Origin: Firmicutes bacterium UBA4981
GTDB lineage: Bacteria > Bacillota > SHA-98 > UBA4971
Direction: 5' to 3'
Length of the DNA: 17,635 bases
Assembly: GCA_002398515.1 (NCBI GenBank)
Contig: DGZL01000053.1
Coordinates: 1-17,635, forward strand
Shown: positions 1 to 7,896 of the stretch, piece by piece
Layout of the letters: every line of letters begins with the position of its first letter
How positions within the stretch are numbered: the stretch's first letter is position 1
Position numbers and translations under genes: made by a program
The notes under the pieces: model-generated
The model's database searches: none
Told to the model about the DNA's origin: nothing
The model's input: the letters and a program-made list of their open reading frames with translations, nothing else

Positions 1-156
1 GGTTGCCTTGACAAAATCCGGCCCGTAGGCTAGTGGCCGAATTTTGACGCCCCTCGTTCCAATCACCGGCCTCAGAAAACGTACGTACCGTGCGGGGCCA
101 CCCAAGACCTCGGAAAGCGAGCGAAAACTAATGAACTCATACTTAGGCGTAGACAT
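1..156 (-). CDS. Possible 5' part of an unrecognised divergent gene, cut by the left edge
   Basis: On the minus strand an ATG at 156-154 opens a frame that stays open for 52 codons to the window edge, reading MSTPKYEFISFRSLSEVLGG at its start. I do not recognise the family. The stretch is rich in Arg, Gly and hydrophobic residues and looks protein-like, but 52 open codons can occur by chance, and the nearest purine-rich ribosome-site candidate (GGAG) lies about 14 bases upstream, further than usual. If real, the gene is divergent from maf and its start codon lies inside the 153-169 palindrome. The alternative is that this is intergenic DNA downstream of a + strand gene outside the window. Confidence 0.28.
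   Translation of the reverse strand, partial: MSTPKYEFISFRSLSEVLGGPARYVRFLRPVIGTRGVKIRPLAYGPDFVKAT
12..46. terminator. Stem-loop, possible terminator of an upstream gene
   Basis: Arms 12-23 and 35-46 are complementary at 11 of 12 positions (one C/A mismatch) around an 11-base loop. The stem has a GC-rich top, A-rich 5' foot and a TTTT 3' foot, as in a weak bidirectional intrinsic terminator, but the T run is only four bases. It conflicts with the minus-strand coding reading of the same bases, so only one of the two is likely correct. Confidence 0.3.
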
Positions 157-169
157 ACAGGCTGTATGT
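153..169. promoter_or_regulatory. Perfect palindrome upstream of maf, operator-like
   Basis: ACATACAG, one central G, then CTGTATGT: eight perfectly paired bases on each side. It lies 31 bases upstream of the maf start and next to its ribosome site, where a repressor could block transcription of the maf-radC-mre run, and also a divergent gene if one exists. No convincing -35/-10 pair was found beside it. The assignment as a protein-binding site is inferred from symmetry and position only. Confidence 0.35.
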
Positions 170-200
170 TCTCCGGGATGACTTGCAGGAGGCAATTGTA

Positions 201-821
201 ATGAATTTCCATGGCACAGGCCGGAGGATGCCCGGATTTGTGCTGGCTTCTGCTTCACCTGCTCGAGCTGCCTTACTAAGACAGATCGGCCTCAGATTTG
301 AAGTATTGCCCAGCAGAATCCGGGAAGACGATATTGATTCCGAAGGCCCTATAGACAAGGCAGTATCTCTCTCTCAGGCGAAAGCTCAGCATGTAGCCGG
401 ATCCTTGACTGACAAAGTGATAATAGCCGCTGATACTGTTGTTGTTCTGGAAGAGGAGATTCTGGGAAAACCGGAGAATGAAGATGCAGCTTTTGGAATG
501 TTAAGCCTCTTGTCAGGCTGTTGGCATCACGTTGTGACCGGCGTGACCGTGCTGGATACATATACAGGCGCAAGCTGTTCATCCCATGAGGTCACCGGAG
601 TGCGGATGAAAGAACTCTCCCCTCGAGCGATTAAGGCTTATGTCGAAAGCGGTGAGCCGTTGGGTAAAGCAGGGGCTTACGCTATACAGGGGAGGGGGGG
701 AGTCTTCATAGAAAGCATAGAGGGCTGCTATTTCAATGTAGTCGGCCTTCCTTTGGCAAAACTGGTAAATATATTCTATGATATTGGGATTAATATCTAC
801 GACGAGCTATTCAGGAGGTGA
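201..821 (+). CDS. maf: Maf-family nucleoside triphosphate pyrophosphatase
   Basis: Maf proteins hydrolyse non-canonical or pyrimidine nucleoside triphosphates to monophosphates in the cytoplasm (house cleaning) and have been linked to septum inhibition in Bacillus. The 206-residue product is of normal length. Visible signatures are the N-terminal ASASPAR loop (residues 16-22), AADTVV with the conserved Asp78, LGKPENEDAA, and the C-terminal GEPLGKAGAYAIQGRGG and NVVGLPL blocks, typical of the YhdE-like dTTP/UTP-type branch. ATG 201 is chosen over an in-frame TTG at 183 because AGGAGG (187-192) lies eight bases before it and upstream TTG codons would overlap that site. The usual SPRR motif reads SPAR, with the first Arg replaced by Ala. 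The stop codon lies inside the radC ribosome site, so the two genes are likely coupled. Confidence 0.95.
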   Translation: MNFHGTGRRMPGFVLASASPARAALLRQIGLRFEVLPSRIREDDIDSEGPIDKAVSLSQAKAQHVAGSLTDKVIIAADTVVVLEEEILGKPENEDAAFGMLSLLSGCWHHVVTGVTVLDTYTGASCSSHEVTGVRMKELSPRAIKAYVESGEPLGKAGAYAIQGRGGVFIESIEGCYFNVVGLPLAKLVNIFYDIGINIYDELFRR

Positions 822-827
822 CGAGGC

Positions 828-1613
828 TTGCCGGGAAAACCCAAGGAGAAGGTATCTTCCACCATCAAACAGATGCCTGTCAATGAAAGACCAAGAGAGC
901 GCCTTCTCCGCGTAGGCCCCTCTGCCCTTTCTTCAGCGGAACTCATATCAATTATCGTGCGTACCGGAGTCCGCGGGCAATCCGCTTTATCGCTCGCCAC
1001 TTCCGTCTTACAGACATTCGGCGGTGTCCGTGGCATAGCTTCTGTTTCTACTCAGGATCTAGCGACTCAGAAGGGGATTGGGCCTGCAAAAGCAGTCCAG
1101 ATCAAGGCTGCAATAGAACTGGGCAGAAGGGCTTTTATGCTTGAGCCTGAGGATCTCGTTCAGATAAACGGGCCTCGTGATGTGGCGCAGCTGATAATTG
1201 GAGACATGCGCTATCTGGACAGGGAACATTTCAGAGTAGTAATCCTGAACGCAAAGAACAAAGTGGAAGACGTGGTTACCATTTCCATCGGTTGCCTGGA
1301 CAGTTCTCTTGCCCATCCCAGGGAGGTTTTTAAGGAATGCGTGAGAAGGAATTGCGCTCGAGTGATTCTTGCTCATAATCACCCCAGCGGTGACCCTACT
1401 CCCAGCGATGCCGATATCGCTATCACGCGTCGGCTGGCGAGTTGTGGAATGATCCTCGGCATTGAAGTCCTCGACCACATAATTGTCGGAGACAACAGAT
1501 ATCAGAGTCTGAAAGAACTCGGCTTGATGGATGGAGGGCCGGTTGGACGTCAAATGATCGCTTCAATGGACTGGGAGTCCCCGGAGCCTGGCAGCCTTGA
1601 GCTTGACGCATAA
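828..1613 (+). CDS. radC: RadC-family JAB/MPN domain protein
   Basis: The 261-residue protein has the RadC layout: an N-terminal IKQMPVNERPRERLL block, a helix-hairpin-helix region around residues 65-105 with a KGIGPAKA turn, then a JAB1/MPN domain. The metal-binding JAMM signature is intact: H183-N-H185-PSGDPTP-S193-D-A-D196. The family resembles zinc peptidases or DNA-associated enzymes, but its function is unsettled, and the old DNA-repair assignment is not firmly supported. The TTG at 828 is the chosen start: AGGAGGTGA (813-821) sits just upstream, and the next ATG would cut into the conserved N-terminus. Placement between maf and mreB is the classic Bacillota arrangement. Confidence 0.93.
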   Translation: MPGKPKEKVSSTIKQMPVNERPRERLLRVGPSALSSAELISIIVRTGVRGQSALSLATSVLQTFGGVRGIASVSTQDLATQKGIGPAKAVQIKAAIELGRRAFMLEPEDLVQINGPRDVAQLIIGDMRYLDREHFRVVILNAKNKVEDVVTISIGCLDSSLAHPREVFKECVRRNCARVILAHNHPSGDPTPSDADIAITRRLASCGMILGIEVLDHIIVGDNRYQSLKELGLMDGGPVGRQMIASMDWESPEPGSLELDA

Positions 1614-1632
1614 AGAAAGGAGAATAAGTAGC

Positions 1633-2673
1633 ATGTTTCTTGACCCAATTCTTGCGCTGTTTTCCAGGGACCTTGCCATTGATCTGGGGACTGCGAATTC
1701 CTTAGTTTACATAAAGGGAGCGGGTGTGGTACTCAGAGAGCCTTCCGTTGTTGCGATTCGCAGAGATTCAGGAAGCCTGCTTCAGGCAGGAGAAGAAGCT
1801 AATCGAATGGTGGGGAAGACTCCGGGTAACATAAATGTCATTCGCCCGCTTAGGGATGGCGTAATAGCTGACTTTGACATGACGGAGATGATGTTGCGCC
1901 ACTTTGTTGTCAAAGCTCACAACGGGAGAGGACTTGTGCGCCCCAGAGTCATTATCGGGGTGCCTTCAGGTGTCACCGAAGTTGAGAAAAGAGCAGTGGT
2001 GGACGCTGCATTACAGGCAGGGGCAAGAGAGGCGTATGTTATTGAAGAGCCGCTTGCTGCGGCCATAGGTGCAGGGTTGCCTGTGTTCCTACCGTCAGGC
2101 AATATGATCGTGGATATCGGTGGAGGAACAACGGAAATCGCCGTGATTTCATTAGGCGGTATAGTTGTGTCAAGATCTATTCGTGTTGCCGGGGATGAGA
2201 TGGATGATGCCATAATGCAGTATGTAAAAAAGACCCATAATGTTGTCATCGGGTCAAAGACCGCTGAAAACGTGAAAAAGAGTATAGGCGCAGCTTCGTG
2301 CAGTGACCCCGAGGAATTAATGGAGGTCAAAGGAAGAGATATGGTTACAGGCTTGCCGAAGGCTGTACAAGTCTCATCCGGTGAAATTGAGCAAGCACTT
2401 AAAGACCCGCTTGCTGAGATAATCGAAGGAGTAAAGCAGACTCTGGAAAAGACTCCTCCTGAACTCGCAGCTGATATAATTGACAAAGGCATAGTGTTGT
2501 CAGGGGGCGCATCTCTCATCGAGGGTCTTGACTTTGTGCTTCAAGAGGTGACGGGAATACCTGTAGTCCGAGCTGATGATCCGCTTACTTGTGTTGTGCG
2601 CGGAGCAGGGATGGCACTTGAGGATTTTCGGAAATTCAGGCGATTGCTTACCAGTTCTTCCAGGGTGGGCTAG
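1633..2673 (+). CDS. mreB: Rod-shape-determining protein MreB (actin-like)
   Basis: MreB is a bacterial actin that polymerises on the inner face of the membrane and guides the peptidoglycan elongation complex. The 346-residue product has the normal length and the actin nucleotide-binding motifs: phosphate-1 IDLGTANS (residues 16-23), the RPLRDGVIADF block, phosphate-2 DIGGGTTEIAVIS, the GSKTAENVK connector, and the adenosine motif LSGGASLIEGL near the C-terminus. The frame extends upstream to a TTG at 1597 inside radC, but ATG 1633 is preferred: AGGAG (1618-1622) is ten bases away and the protein then begins in the family style. It opens the mreBCD-pbp2 elongasome block. The gap to mreC is only 30 bases. 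Confidence 0.97.
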   Translation: MFLDPILALFSRDLAIDLGTANSLVYIKGAGVVLREPSVVAIRRDSGSLLQAGEEANRMVGKTPGNINVIRPLRDGVIADFDMTEMMLRHFVVKAHNGRGLVRPRVIIGVPSGVTEVEKRAVVDAALQAGAREAYVIEEPLAAAIGAGLPVFLPSGNMIVDIGGGTTEIAVISLGGIVVSRSIRVAGDEMDDAIMQYVKKTHNVVIGSKTAENVKKSIGAASCSDPEELMEVKGRDMVTGLPKAVQVSSGEIEQALKDPLAEIIEGVKQTLEKTPPELAADIIDKGIVLSGGASLIEGLDFVLQEVTGIPVVRADDPLTCVVRGAGMALEDFRKFRRLLTSSSRVG

Positions 2674-2703
2674 GGAAAACAGCCGAGCAGGGGTGGCTTG
2701 TTT

Positions 2704-3573
2704 GTGCAACATGAATCCAAACGAAAGACTTACGCGGTACTCCTGGCGCTAGCAGCGCTGGCTTTGATGGCTACCATTTACATAACTTCAGGCGAACGAG
2801 ATCGGCTGACACCGGTGGAGTATGTCGTTCGCGAAATCTTGGCGCCTGTACAGACAGGTCTGTTTCGTGTAGTCAGTTGGGTGAACACCGTTGGCAGGAA
2901 CCTGGCGAGCTTGAGGTTTTCCGTACGCGAAAACCACCTTCTGAAGAGGGAAGTAGCTGCGCTTACAACTGAAAACGTATACCTTGAAGAGCAGAGGCTT
3001 GAAAACATCAGACTCAGGAAGCTTTTGAACTTTGAGGAGAGTATACCCCATAAGACGTTAGCCTCTGAGGTTATTGCCAGAGATCCGGGCAATTGGCTCA
3101 ATACAGTGACTGTAAATAAGGGGACAGGTCATGGTGTCCGGAAAGATATGGCTGTCGTATCTTGCGAAGGCCTTCTGGGACGGGTAGTTACGACATCTCG
3201 AAATACTGCGAACGCGCTTCTGATTATTGATCCTCGATCTGCTGTAGGCGGTGTTGTGCAGCGTAATCGCTCTTTGGTTCTTGTTGAGGGCGACCCGGGA
3301 GCTCCAGGCATGTGTCTTGTGAAATGTCTGACAATGGAGTCTGACCTTATGGTGGGAGACAAGGTCCTATCTTCCGGGCTGGGTGGAATCTACCCCAAAG
3401 GCCTCATAATTGGTGAGATTGTGGAGCTTATTCCAGGGAAGTACGGGGTGGGATCTGCCGCGCGTCTCAAGCCGGCTGCGGATTTTGCGCGATTGGAAGA
3501 AGCCCTTGTCATCTTGGAACCATCGTCATCGTCTGACATGCCTACACTTGGCGAGGAGGCCCATGAGCCATGA
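2704..3573 (+). CDS. mreC: Rod-shape-determining protein MreC
   Basis: MreC is a single-span membrane protein whose extracytoplasmic part binds PBP2 and activates the RodA-PBP2 synthase. The 289-residue sequence has a basic N-terminus (KRK), one membrane segment at about residues 9-28, a coiled-coil-like helix rich in Leu and Glu at about 75-105, and the following beta-domain with GLLGRVV and LSSGLGGIYPKGLIIGEI motifs. GTG 2704 is chosen because the purine-rich AGGGGTGG (2689-2696) is seven bases upstream. An in-frame TTG at 2698 would be almost adjacent to it. The last codons overlap the start of mreD in an ATGA arrangement. Confidence 0.94.
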   Translation: MQHESKRKTYAVLLALAALALMATIYITSGERDRLTPVEYVVREILAPVQTGLFRVVSWVNTVGRNLASLRFSVRENHLLKREVAALTTENVYLEEQRLENIRLRKLLNFEESIPHKTLASEVIARDPGNWLNTVTVNKGTGHGVRKDMAVVSCEGLLGRVVTTSRNTANALLIIDPRSAVGGVVQRNRSLVLVEGDPGAPGMCLVKCLTMESDLMVGDKVLSSGLGGIYPKGLIIGEIVELIPGKYGVGSAARLKPAADFARLEEALVILEPSSSSDMPTLGEEAHEP

Positions 3574-4085
3574 GATACTGGGCCTTAGCTATTTTGTCCG
3601 CATTGATGGTAGCTTTTGAGACTACTGTCATTCCCTACATTTCCATTGGTGGTATCGGGCCTGACATTATCGGAAGCCTCGTAGCGCTCGTGAGTATGCT
3701 AAACGGTAGGCAGGTCGGGCTCTTTGTGGCGGTTGTGGCGGGCCTTATGGAAGACGTGTCATCCGGGCAATTTCTAGGATTATTCGCCCTTGTTCGCTTG
3801 GCAATTGCATATTTGGCAGGCGCCGCTTACCAAAAGGTATTCCAAGAGTGGGTGCTTGTCCCAATGATGCTTGTATTTGTCACCGGATTTGTCGGCGGAT
3901 GCCTCCAAGTATTCTTGCTGGCTTCTTTTGGTGTGCCTTTTGAATCATACCGGGTAGCGCTAAGCGCAGTGGTTTTTCAAGCAGTATATTCAGCTCTTCT
4001 GTCACCTCTCGTGATGCGCATAACCTGTAGCGTAGATGCATATGTCAGCTATGTTTCAGAGCGTCGTAAGTCATTACAACCCTGA
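3570..4085 (+). CDS. mreD: Rod-shape-determining protein MreD
   Basis: This 171-residue, highly hydrophobic protein has about five to six predicted membrane segments, the length and composition of MreD. The motif GLMEDVSSGQFLGLFAL in the middle matches the family's conserved D-x-x-SG-x-x-G-L-x-A region. MreD is an integral membrane part of the elongasome acting with MreC and PBP2. ATG 3570 overlaps the mreC stop by four bases, with GGAGG at 3555-3559, so translation is probably coupled. The 55 bases between this gene and pbp2 are AT-rich but show no clear promoter or terminator. Confidence 0.92.
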   Translation: MRYWALAILSALMVAFETTVIPYISIGGIGPDIIGSLVALVSMLNGRQVGLFVAVVAGLMEDVSSGQFLGLFALVRLAIAYLAGAAYQKVFQEWVLVPMMLVFVTGFVGGCLQVFLLASFGVPFESYRVALSAVVFQAVYSALLSPLVMRITCSVDAYVSYVSERRKSLQP

Positions 4086-4140
4086 TCTATTACGTAAACG
4101 TATCAAATCCGCCTTTTGTATATAAGCATTGGAGGAGAAT

Positions 4141-5958
4141 ATGGTATCTTTGTCACCTGCTCAGGTAAGGCTCAAGTACCTGGGATACTTAGTCATGGCA
4201 GTGATTCTGGTCCTGGCTTCTCGTCTTTGGTACTTGCAGATAGTACAGGGCAGTGTATATGAAGCTTTATCCTTGGGGAATCGAGTACGAGTGATTCCTG
4301 TTGCAGCCCCAAGGGGTAAAATACTGGATAGGAACGACATTGCGCTTGCTTCGAACAGGCTTGCGTTTTGTGTGTCCGTTGTCCCTCAGGATCTGTCAAA
4401 TAGGGAGGGGACTATAGCCTGGCTCAGCGGAGTCTTGGGATTGACTCCTGAAGCTATAGAGCAGAAGCTTTCCACTCCGAGGCGCCCGTTCGAACCTATT
4501 AGGATTAAGGCGGACGTAGATCCGGATGTAGTTGTTACCATAGGTGAGCGACGAACAGAATTTCCCGGTGTTATCATTGAAGAGGTGCCTGTCAGAAACT
4601 ATGTTCTGGGTGATATTGCAAGTCATATCATAGGGTATACAAGGGAAATTGACGCAGAGGAGCTGAAGACGCATAAAGGTGAAGGATACAAGCTCGGGGA
4701 TCTGATAGGTAAGGTAGGGATTGAGAAGGCCTTCGAGGAGTATCTCAGGGGAACGGACGGCGGAGAGCAAGTAGAGGTCAACAGCTTGTCACAGCCTATC
4801 AGAGTCCTTGGTAGTATGGCGCCTGTATCAGGTTACGATGTAGAGTTGAGTATTGACAGTAAGATTCAAATTGCAGCTGAAGAAGCCCTTGAAGCTCAAC
4901 TTGATGCGCTTTCTAAGTCTGAGAAGACAAGCAAAGCGCAGGCGGGGGTCGTTATTGCAATGGATCCGCGTACAGGAGAAATTCTTGCGATGGCGAGCAA
5001 GCCCTCGTATGATCCTAACATGTTTGTAGGTGAGCTTTCTTCAAAGGACCTAGAGTTTCTCACGTCTTCTCCCAGCCCACAACCTAATAGGGCAATAAGC
5101 CACACGTATGCGCCGGGTTCTACTTTTAAGGTTATAACTGTCTTGGCCGCTCTTGAACAAGGCAAGGTAGACCTTGGCACCAGGTTTTTCTGTGCAGGCA
5201 GGGATTCCGCCTCCGGCAAGGCATGTTGGACCGTAGAGCGTGGCAGGAGCCACGGCAATCTCAATATCATAGGCGGGATCAGTGAGTCCTGCAATATCGT
5301 ATTCTATGAGCTTGGAAGACGCGTAGGAATTGACGATTTGGCAAAGGTTGCAAGAAGATTCGGTCTTGGGCAGTCTACGGGAATAGTCATGTTTCCCAAG
5401 GATCAGGCAGGTCTCGTTCCTGACAGGGAGTGGAAGATGAAGAACTTCAAAGGGTATGACCGGACATGGTATCCCATAGAAACTCTGGATGTTGCCATCG
5501 GACAAGGGGCCTTGCTGGTCACACCGCTACAGCTTGCAAATGTATATTCGGCTATTGCCCAAAGAGGCATTCTGCGCCGGCCTATGATAGTGAAAACCGT
5601 ACTTGATTCTGACGGGAGAGTGGTCAAGGAGTTTCAACCGACTGTAGTGAGTAATATTTCCATGTCTACTCAGTCATGGGGCATCCTGGATGAGGGCCTT
5701 CAGAGTGTTGTCTCTGAAGGCACTGCGCAAGGCGCATTCATAGGATTTCCCCTACGAGTGGCAGGGAAGACAGGGACTGCCCAAAATCCCCAGGGCCCGA
5801 GCCATGCTTGGTTCGCATGCTATGCGCCTCTTGAGGAACCCGAAATAGTGGTCCTCGTAATGATAGAGCACGGCTCCAGCGGTGCTGCATATGCTGCACC
5901 TGTGGCAAGGCAGGTACTTGAGGAGTATTTCGGAATTTCCTATGAAGAGTCGGAGTAG
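4141..5958 (+). CDS. mrdA: Penicillin-binding protein 2, class B transpeptidase (elongation)
   Basis: This is a monofunctional DD-transpeptidase that cross-links peptidoglycan during side-wall growth with RodA. The 605-residue protein has an N-terminal membrane anchor (about residues 14-33), the dimerisation/pedestal region opening with APRGKILDRN, and a transpeptidase domain with all three catalytic motifs: S327-TFK (nucleophile Ser), S383-C-N385, and K543-TGT. ATG 4141 follows GGAGGAGA (4131-4138). An in-frame TTG at 4129 overlaps that site and is rejected. The context directly after mreBCD supports the elongation PBP2 rather than the divisional PBP3 or the sporulation SpoVD. The name mrdA/pbpA differs between species. 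Confidence 0.95.
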   Translation: MVSLSPAQVRLKYLGYLVMAVILVLASRLWYLQIVQGSVYEALSLGNRVRVIPVAAPRGKILDRNDIALASNRLAFCVSVVPQDLSNREGTIAWLSGVLGLTPEAIEQKLSTPRRPFEPIRIKADVDPDVVVTIGERRTEFPGVIIEEVPVRNYVLGDIASHIIGYTREIDAEELKTHKGEGYKLGDLIGKVGIEKAFEEYLRGTDGGEQVEVNSLSQPIRVLGSMAPVSGYDVELSIDSKIQIAAEEALEAQLDALSKSEKTSKAQAGVVIAMDPRTGEILAMASKPSYDPNMFVGELSSKDLEFLTSSPSPQPNRAISHTYAPGSTFKVITVLAALEQGKVDLGTRFFCAGRDSASGKACWTVERGRSHGNLNIIGGISESCNIVFYELGRRVGIDDLAKVARRFGLGQSTGIVMFPKDQAGLVPDREWKMKNFKGYDRTWYPIETLDVAIGQGALLVTPLQLANVYSAIAQRGILRRPMIVKTVLDSDGRVVKEFQPTVVSNISMSTQSWGILDEGLQSVVSEGTAQGAFIGFPLRVAGKTGTAQNPQGPSHAWFACYAPLEEPEIVVLVMIEHGSSGAAYAAPVARQVLEEYFGISYEESE

Positions 5959-6042
5959 GCAGGAATTTCGATAACCCTCGGTGAATTCATCATAAGTGAA
6001 ATGAGTGCATTTTCTTAATTTTGGAGGATTACTTACACTGAT

Positions 6043-6783
6043 ATGAAGACTGAAGACGTCATTTTTAAAGGGACAGGCCATGGGATTTGGATAATTCTCC
6101 CTCATGACGAGGATTTTGTCAGGCTTAAGGGTAAGCTCGCAGGCAAGCTCGAGAGCACTGACGGGTTTTTTGCCGGAGCTACTCGCGGGATTCTCGACAT
6201 AGGAGAGCTTGCTCTCGCGGAAGATGACGTCAGGGAATTGGTCAACATAATTGAATCCTTTGGGATATCCGTTTCTCGAGTAGCGGGAGGAGTAGGGAAT
6301 AGCATCTCTGCCGTCGTCGGAGAGCAGGGTAAGGGCAGACAGAAAAGGAAAGGCGAACCTCGGGGAAGATATAGTGGCCAGAGGAGCGCGGCTCGGGAAC
6401 ATAGGCGCTCTCACATTCCCACGGAGCAGGCAATGCTGGTGGGGAGGACTTTACGTTCCGGCCAGCGTGTTACACACTCAGGGAACGTAGTATTGCTGGG
6501 AGATGTGAACCCCGGCGCTGAGGTGGTAGCAGGGGGAAATATTATAATAGTCGGCTCTCTGCGCGGAGTTGCCCATGCAGGTACACCTGACAATAGGCGA
6601 GCTGTAGTTGTAGCCTTAAGATTCATGCCTACTCAACTCAGAATCGCTGACTTTATTGCGCGTTCACCTGACGATGAACATAAGACGCCCAGTGGTCCTG
6701 AGGTTGCAAGGATCAAAAATGAACGCATTGTAATCGAGGCCTATTCCGGATGGAAACCTGAACTGGAGGAGGAACCTACATGA
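6043..6783 (+). CDS. minC: Septum site-determining protein MinC
   Basis: MinC inhibits FtsZ polymerisation away from midcell and is brought to the membrane by MinD. The 246-residue product has an N-terminal FtsZ-inhibiting domain (about 1-97, with IFKGTGHGIWIIL and FFAGATRGILDIG) and a C-terminal beta-helix domain (about 130-220) with the signatures RTLRSGQ, GDVNPGAEVVAGGNIIIVG and LRGVAHAG. The linker of about 30 residues between them is unusually basic and hydrophilic. The only good ribosome site, GGAGG (6023-6027), is 15 bases before ATG 6043, longer than normal. The N-terminus aligns well with the family, so this start is kept. The stop overlaps the minD start. Confidence 0.94.
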   Translation: MKTEDVIFKGTGHGIWIILPHDEDFVRLKGKLAGKLESTDGFFAGATRGILDIGELALAEDDVRELVNIIESFGISVSRVAGGVGNSISAVVGEQGKGRQKRKGEPRGRYSGQRSAAREHRRSHIPTEQAMLVGRTLRSGQRVTHSGNVVLLGDVNPGAEVVAGGNIIIVGSLRGVAHAGTPDNRRAVVVALRFMPTQLRIADFIARSPDDEHKTPSGPEVARIKNERIVIEAYSGWKPELEEEPT

Positions 6784-7577
6784 ATGGGAAGGTGATGGTG
6801 GTCACCTCCGGTAAGGGCGGTGTCGGTAAGACGACAGCAGTTGCTAACATCGGTTGCGCCCTTGCCGTCCGTGGCAAAAAGGTGGCCCTGGTTGACGCAG
6901 ATATCGGACTACGTAATCTCGACATAGTGTTAGGTCTGGAAAACAGGATAGTGTTTGATATTATCCATGCAATGGAAGGAAGATGCAGGCTGAGACAGGC
7001 TCTTATCAGAGATAAGAGGGTTCAGACACTCTTCCTCCTGCCTGCAGCTCAATCGAAAGATAAGGACGCTATTGCGCCTGATCAAATGAAGGAACTCACA
7101 GGCGAACTTGCAGGCGAATTCGACTATGTCATACTTGACTGTCCTGCAGGAATAGAAAGAGGATTCAAGAACGCCATAGCCGGTGCGAATGCAGCAGTGA
7201 TAATAACTACGCCTGAAGTATCGGCGGTAAGAGACGCAGATCGAATTGTAGGGCTCCTAGAGGCTGAAGGTATCGAACAACCCAAGCTCGTCATCAACAG
7301 GCTTCGTCCGGATATGGTGAAGCGCGGTGATATGCTGGATATCGAAGATGTCATAGATATTCTCGCCATAGACCTTGTTGGTGTAGTCCCGGACGACGAG
7401 ACTGTGATTACGTCCACAAACAGGGGTGAACCCGCAGTCTTAGACGGGGCATCCAGAGCGGGCGAAGCATTCCGGCGGATTGCAGCGCGCATTGAAGGAG
7501 AGGATGTGCCGTTTCTCTCGATGGAAGCCCCGAGTTTCTGGGGGAGAATCAAACGATTCCTCGGCGCAGCGAGATGA
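6780..7577 (+). CDS. minD: Septum site-determining ATPase MinD
   Basis: MinD is a ParA/MinD-type ATPase that dimerises with ATP on the membrane, recruits MinC and is released by MinE. The 265-residue product has the deviant Walker A GKGGVGKTT with signature Lys12 and Lys17, the VALVDADIGLRNLD switch region, and YVILDCPAGIERG. The C-terminal amphipathic membrane-targeting helix is visible in the last 14 residues (SFWGRIKRFLGAAR). ATG 6780 overlaps the minC stop by four bases and is preceded by GGAGGAGG (6765-6772). All expected functional residues appear intact. Confidence 0.97.
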   Translation: MNGKVMVVTSGKGGVGKTTAVANIGCALAVRGKKVALVDADIGLRNLDIVLGLENRIVFDIIHAMEGRCRLRQALIRDKRVQTLFLLPAAQSKDKDAIAPDQMKELTGELAGEFDYVILDCPAGIERGFKNAIAGANAAVIITTPEVSAVRDADRIVGLLEAEGIEQPKLVINRLRPDMVKRGDMLDIEDVIDILAIDLVGVVPDDETVITSTNRGEPAVLDGASRAGEAFRRIAARIEGEDVPFLSMEAPSFWGRIKRFLGAAR

Positions 7578-7593
7578 TTTCAGGAGGCGACAT

Positions 7594-7896
7594 GTGGTGT
7601 TTGAGTTTGTGTCTTGGATCCTGGGCAAGAAAGACAAGCCGAGAAGTAAAGACCTTGCTAAGGAGCGTTTGAAGCTTGTATTGACGCACGACCGAGTCGA
7701 TATCTCCCCTCAGATGTTTGAGAAGCTGAGGCGGGATTTGGCAAGCGCATGTGCTAAGTATGTAGAGATAGATGAGGCTGGTATGAACGTCAGGTTCGAT
7801 TCGCAAGATCGGACTCTCGCCCTCGTTGCCAGTGTGCCGGTGATTGGGGCCAAGCGAAACCCCTATTCTTCAAAACGTAGAGGTAATATGGGTTGA
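7594..7896 (+). CDS. minE: Cell division topological specificity factor MinE
   Basis: MinE stimulates MinD ATP hydrolysis and gives the Min system its spatial pattern. The 100-residue protein begins with a short hydrophobic segment (VFEFVSWIL) like the membrane-binding MinE N-terminus. The anti-MinCD helix follows (AKERLKLVLTHDR, about residues 21-33), then the dimerisation domain. GTG 7594 is chosen, six bases after AGGAGG (7582-7587). GTG 7597 is equally possible and would remove one residue. The frame runs upstream into minD, but that part is not MinE-like. An ATG at 7592 is out of frame. Its presence indicates a MinE-type rather than DivIVA-only system. The stop overlaps rodA by four bases. 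Confidence 0.92.
   Translation: MVFEFVSWILGKKDKPRSKDLAKERLKLVLTHDRVDISPQMFEKLRRDLASACAKYVEIDEAGMNVRFDSQDRTLALVASVPVIGAKRNPYSSKRRGNMG

Noticed and set aside
1059..1553. Long minus-strand open frame (164 codons) inside radC
   Set aside because: It lies wholly inside a confident + strand gene, shows no known domain, and has the low-complexity look of an antisense shadow.
1917..2519. Minus-strand open frame of 200 codons inside mreB
   Set aside because: Composition is Ser/Ile/Thr/Pro-rich as expected from the reverse of mreB codons; mreB is unambiguous.
5881..5900. Near-perfect palindrome GGTGCTGCATATGCTGCACC
   Set aside because: It falls within the PBP2 coding sequence and follows from repeated Ala/Tyr codons; one central pair mismatches.
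5752..6414. Minus-strand open frame of 220 codons across the pbp2-minC junction
   Set aside because: It overlaps two confident genes, has no recognisable motif, and no gene-like start context.
7480..7593. Long upstream extension of minE into minD
   Set aside because: The extension is out-of-frame minD sequence; MinE similarity begins only after the AGGAGG at 7582-7587.
7592..7594. ATG nearest the minE ribosome site
   Set aside because: It is out of frame with MinE; GTG 7594 or 7597 gives the real protein.
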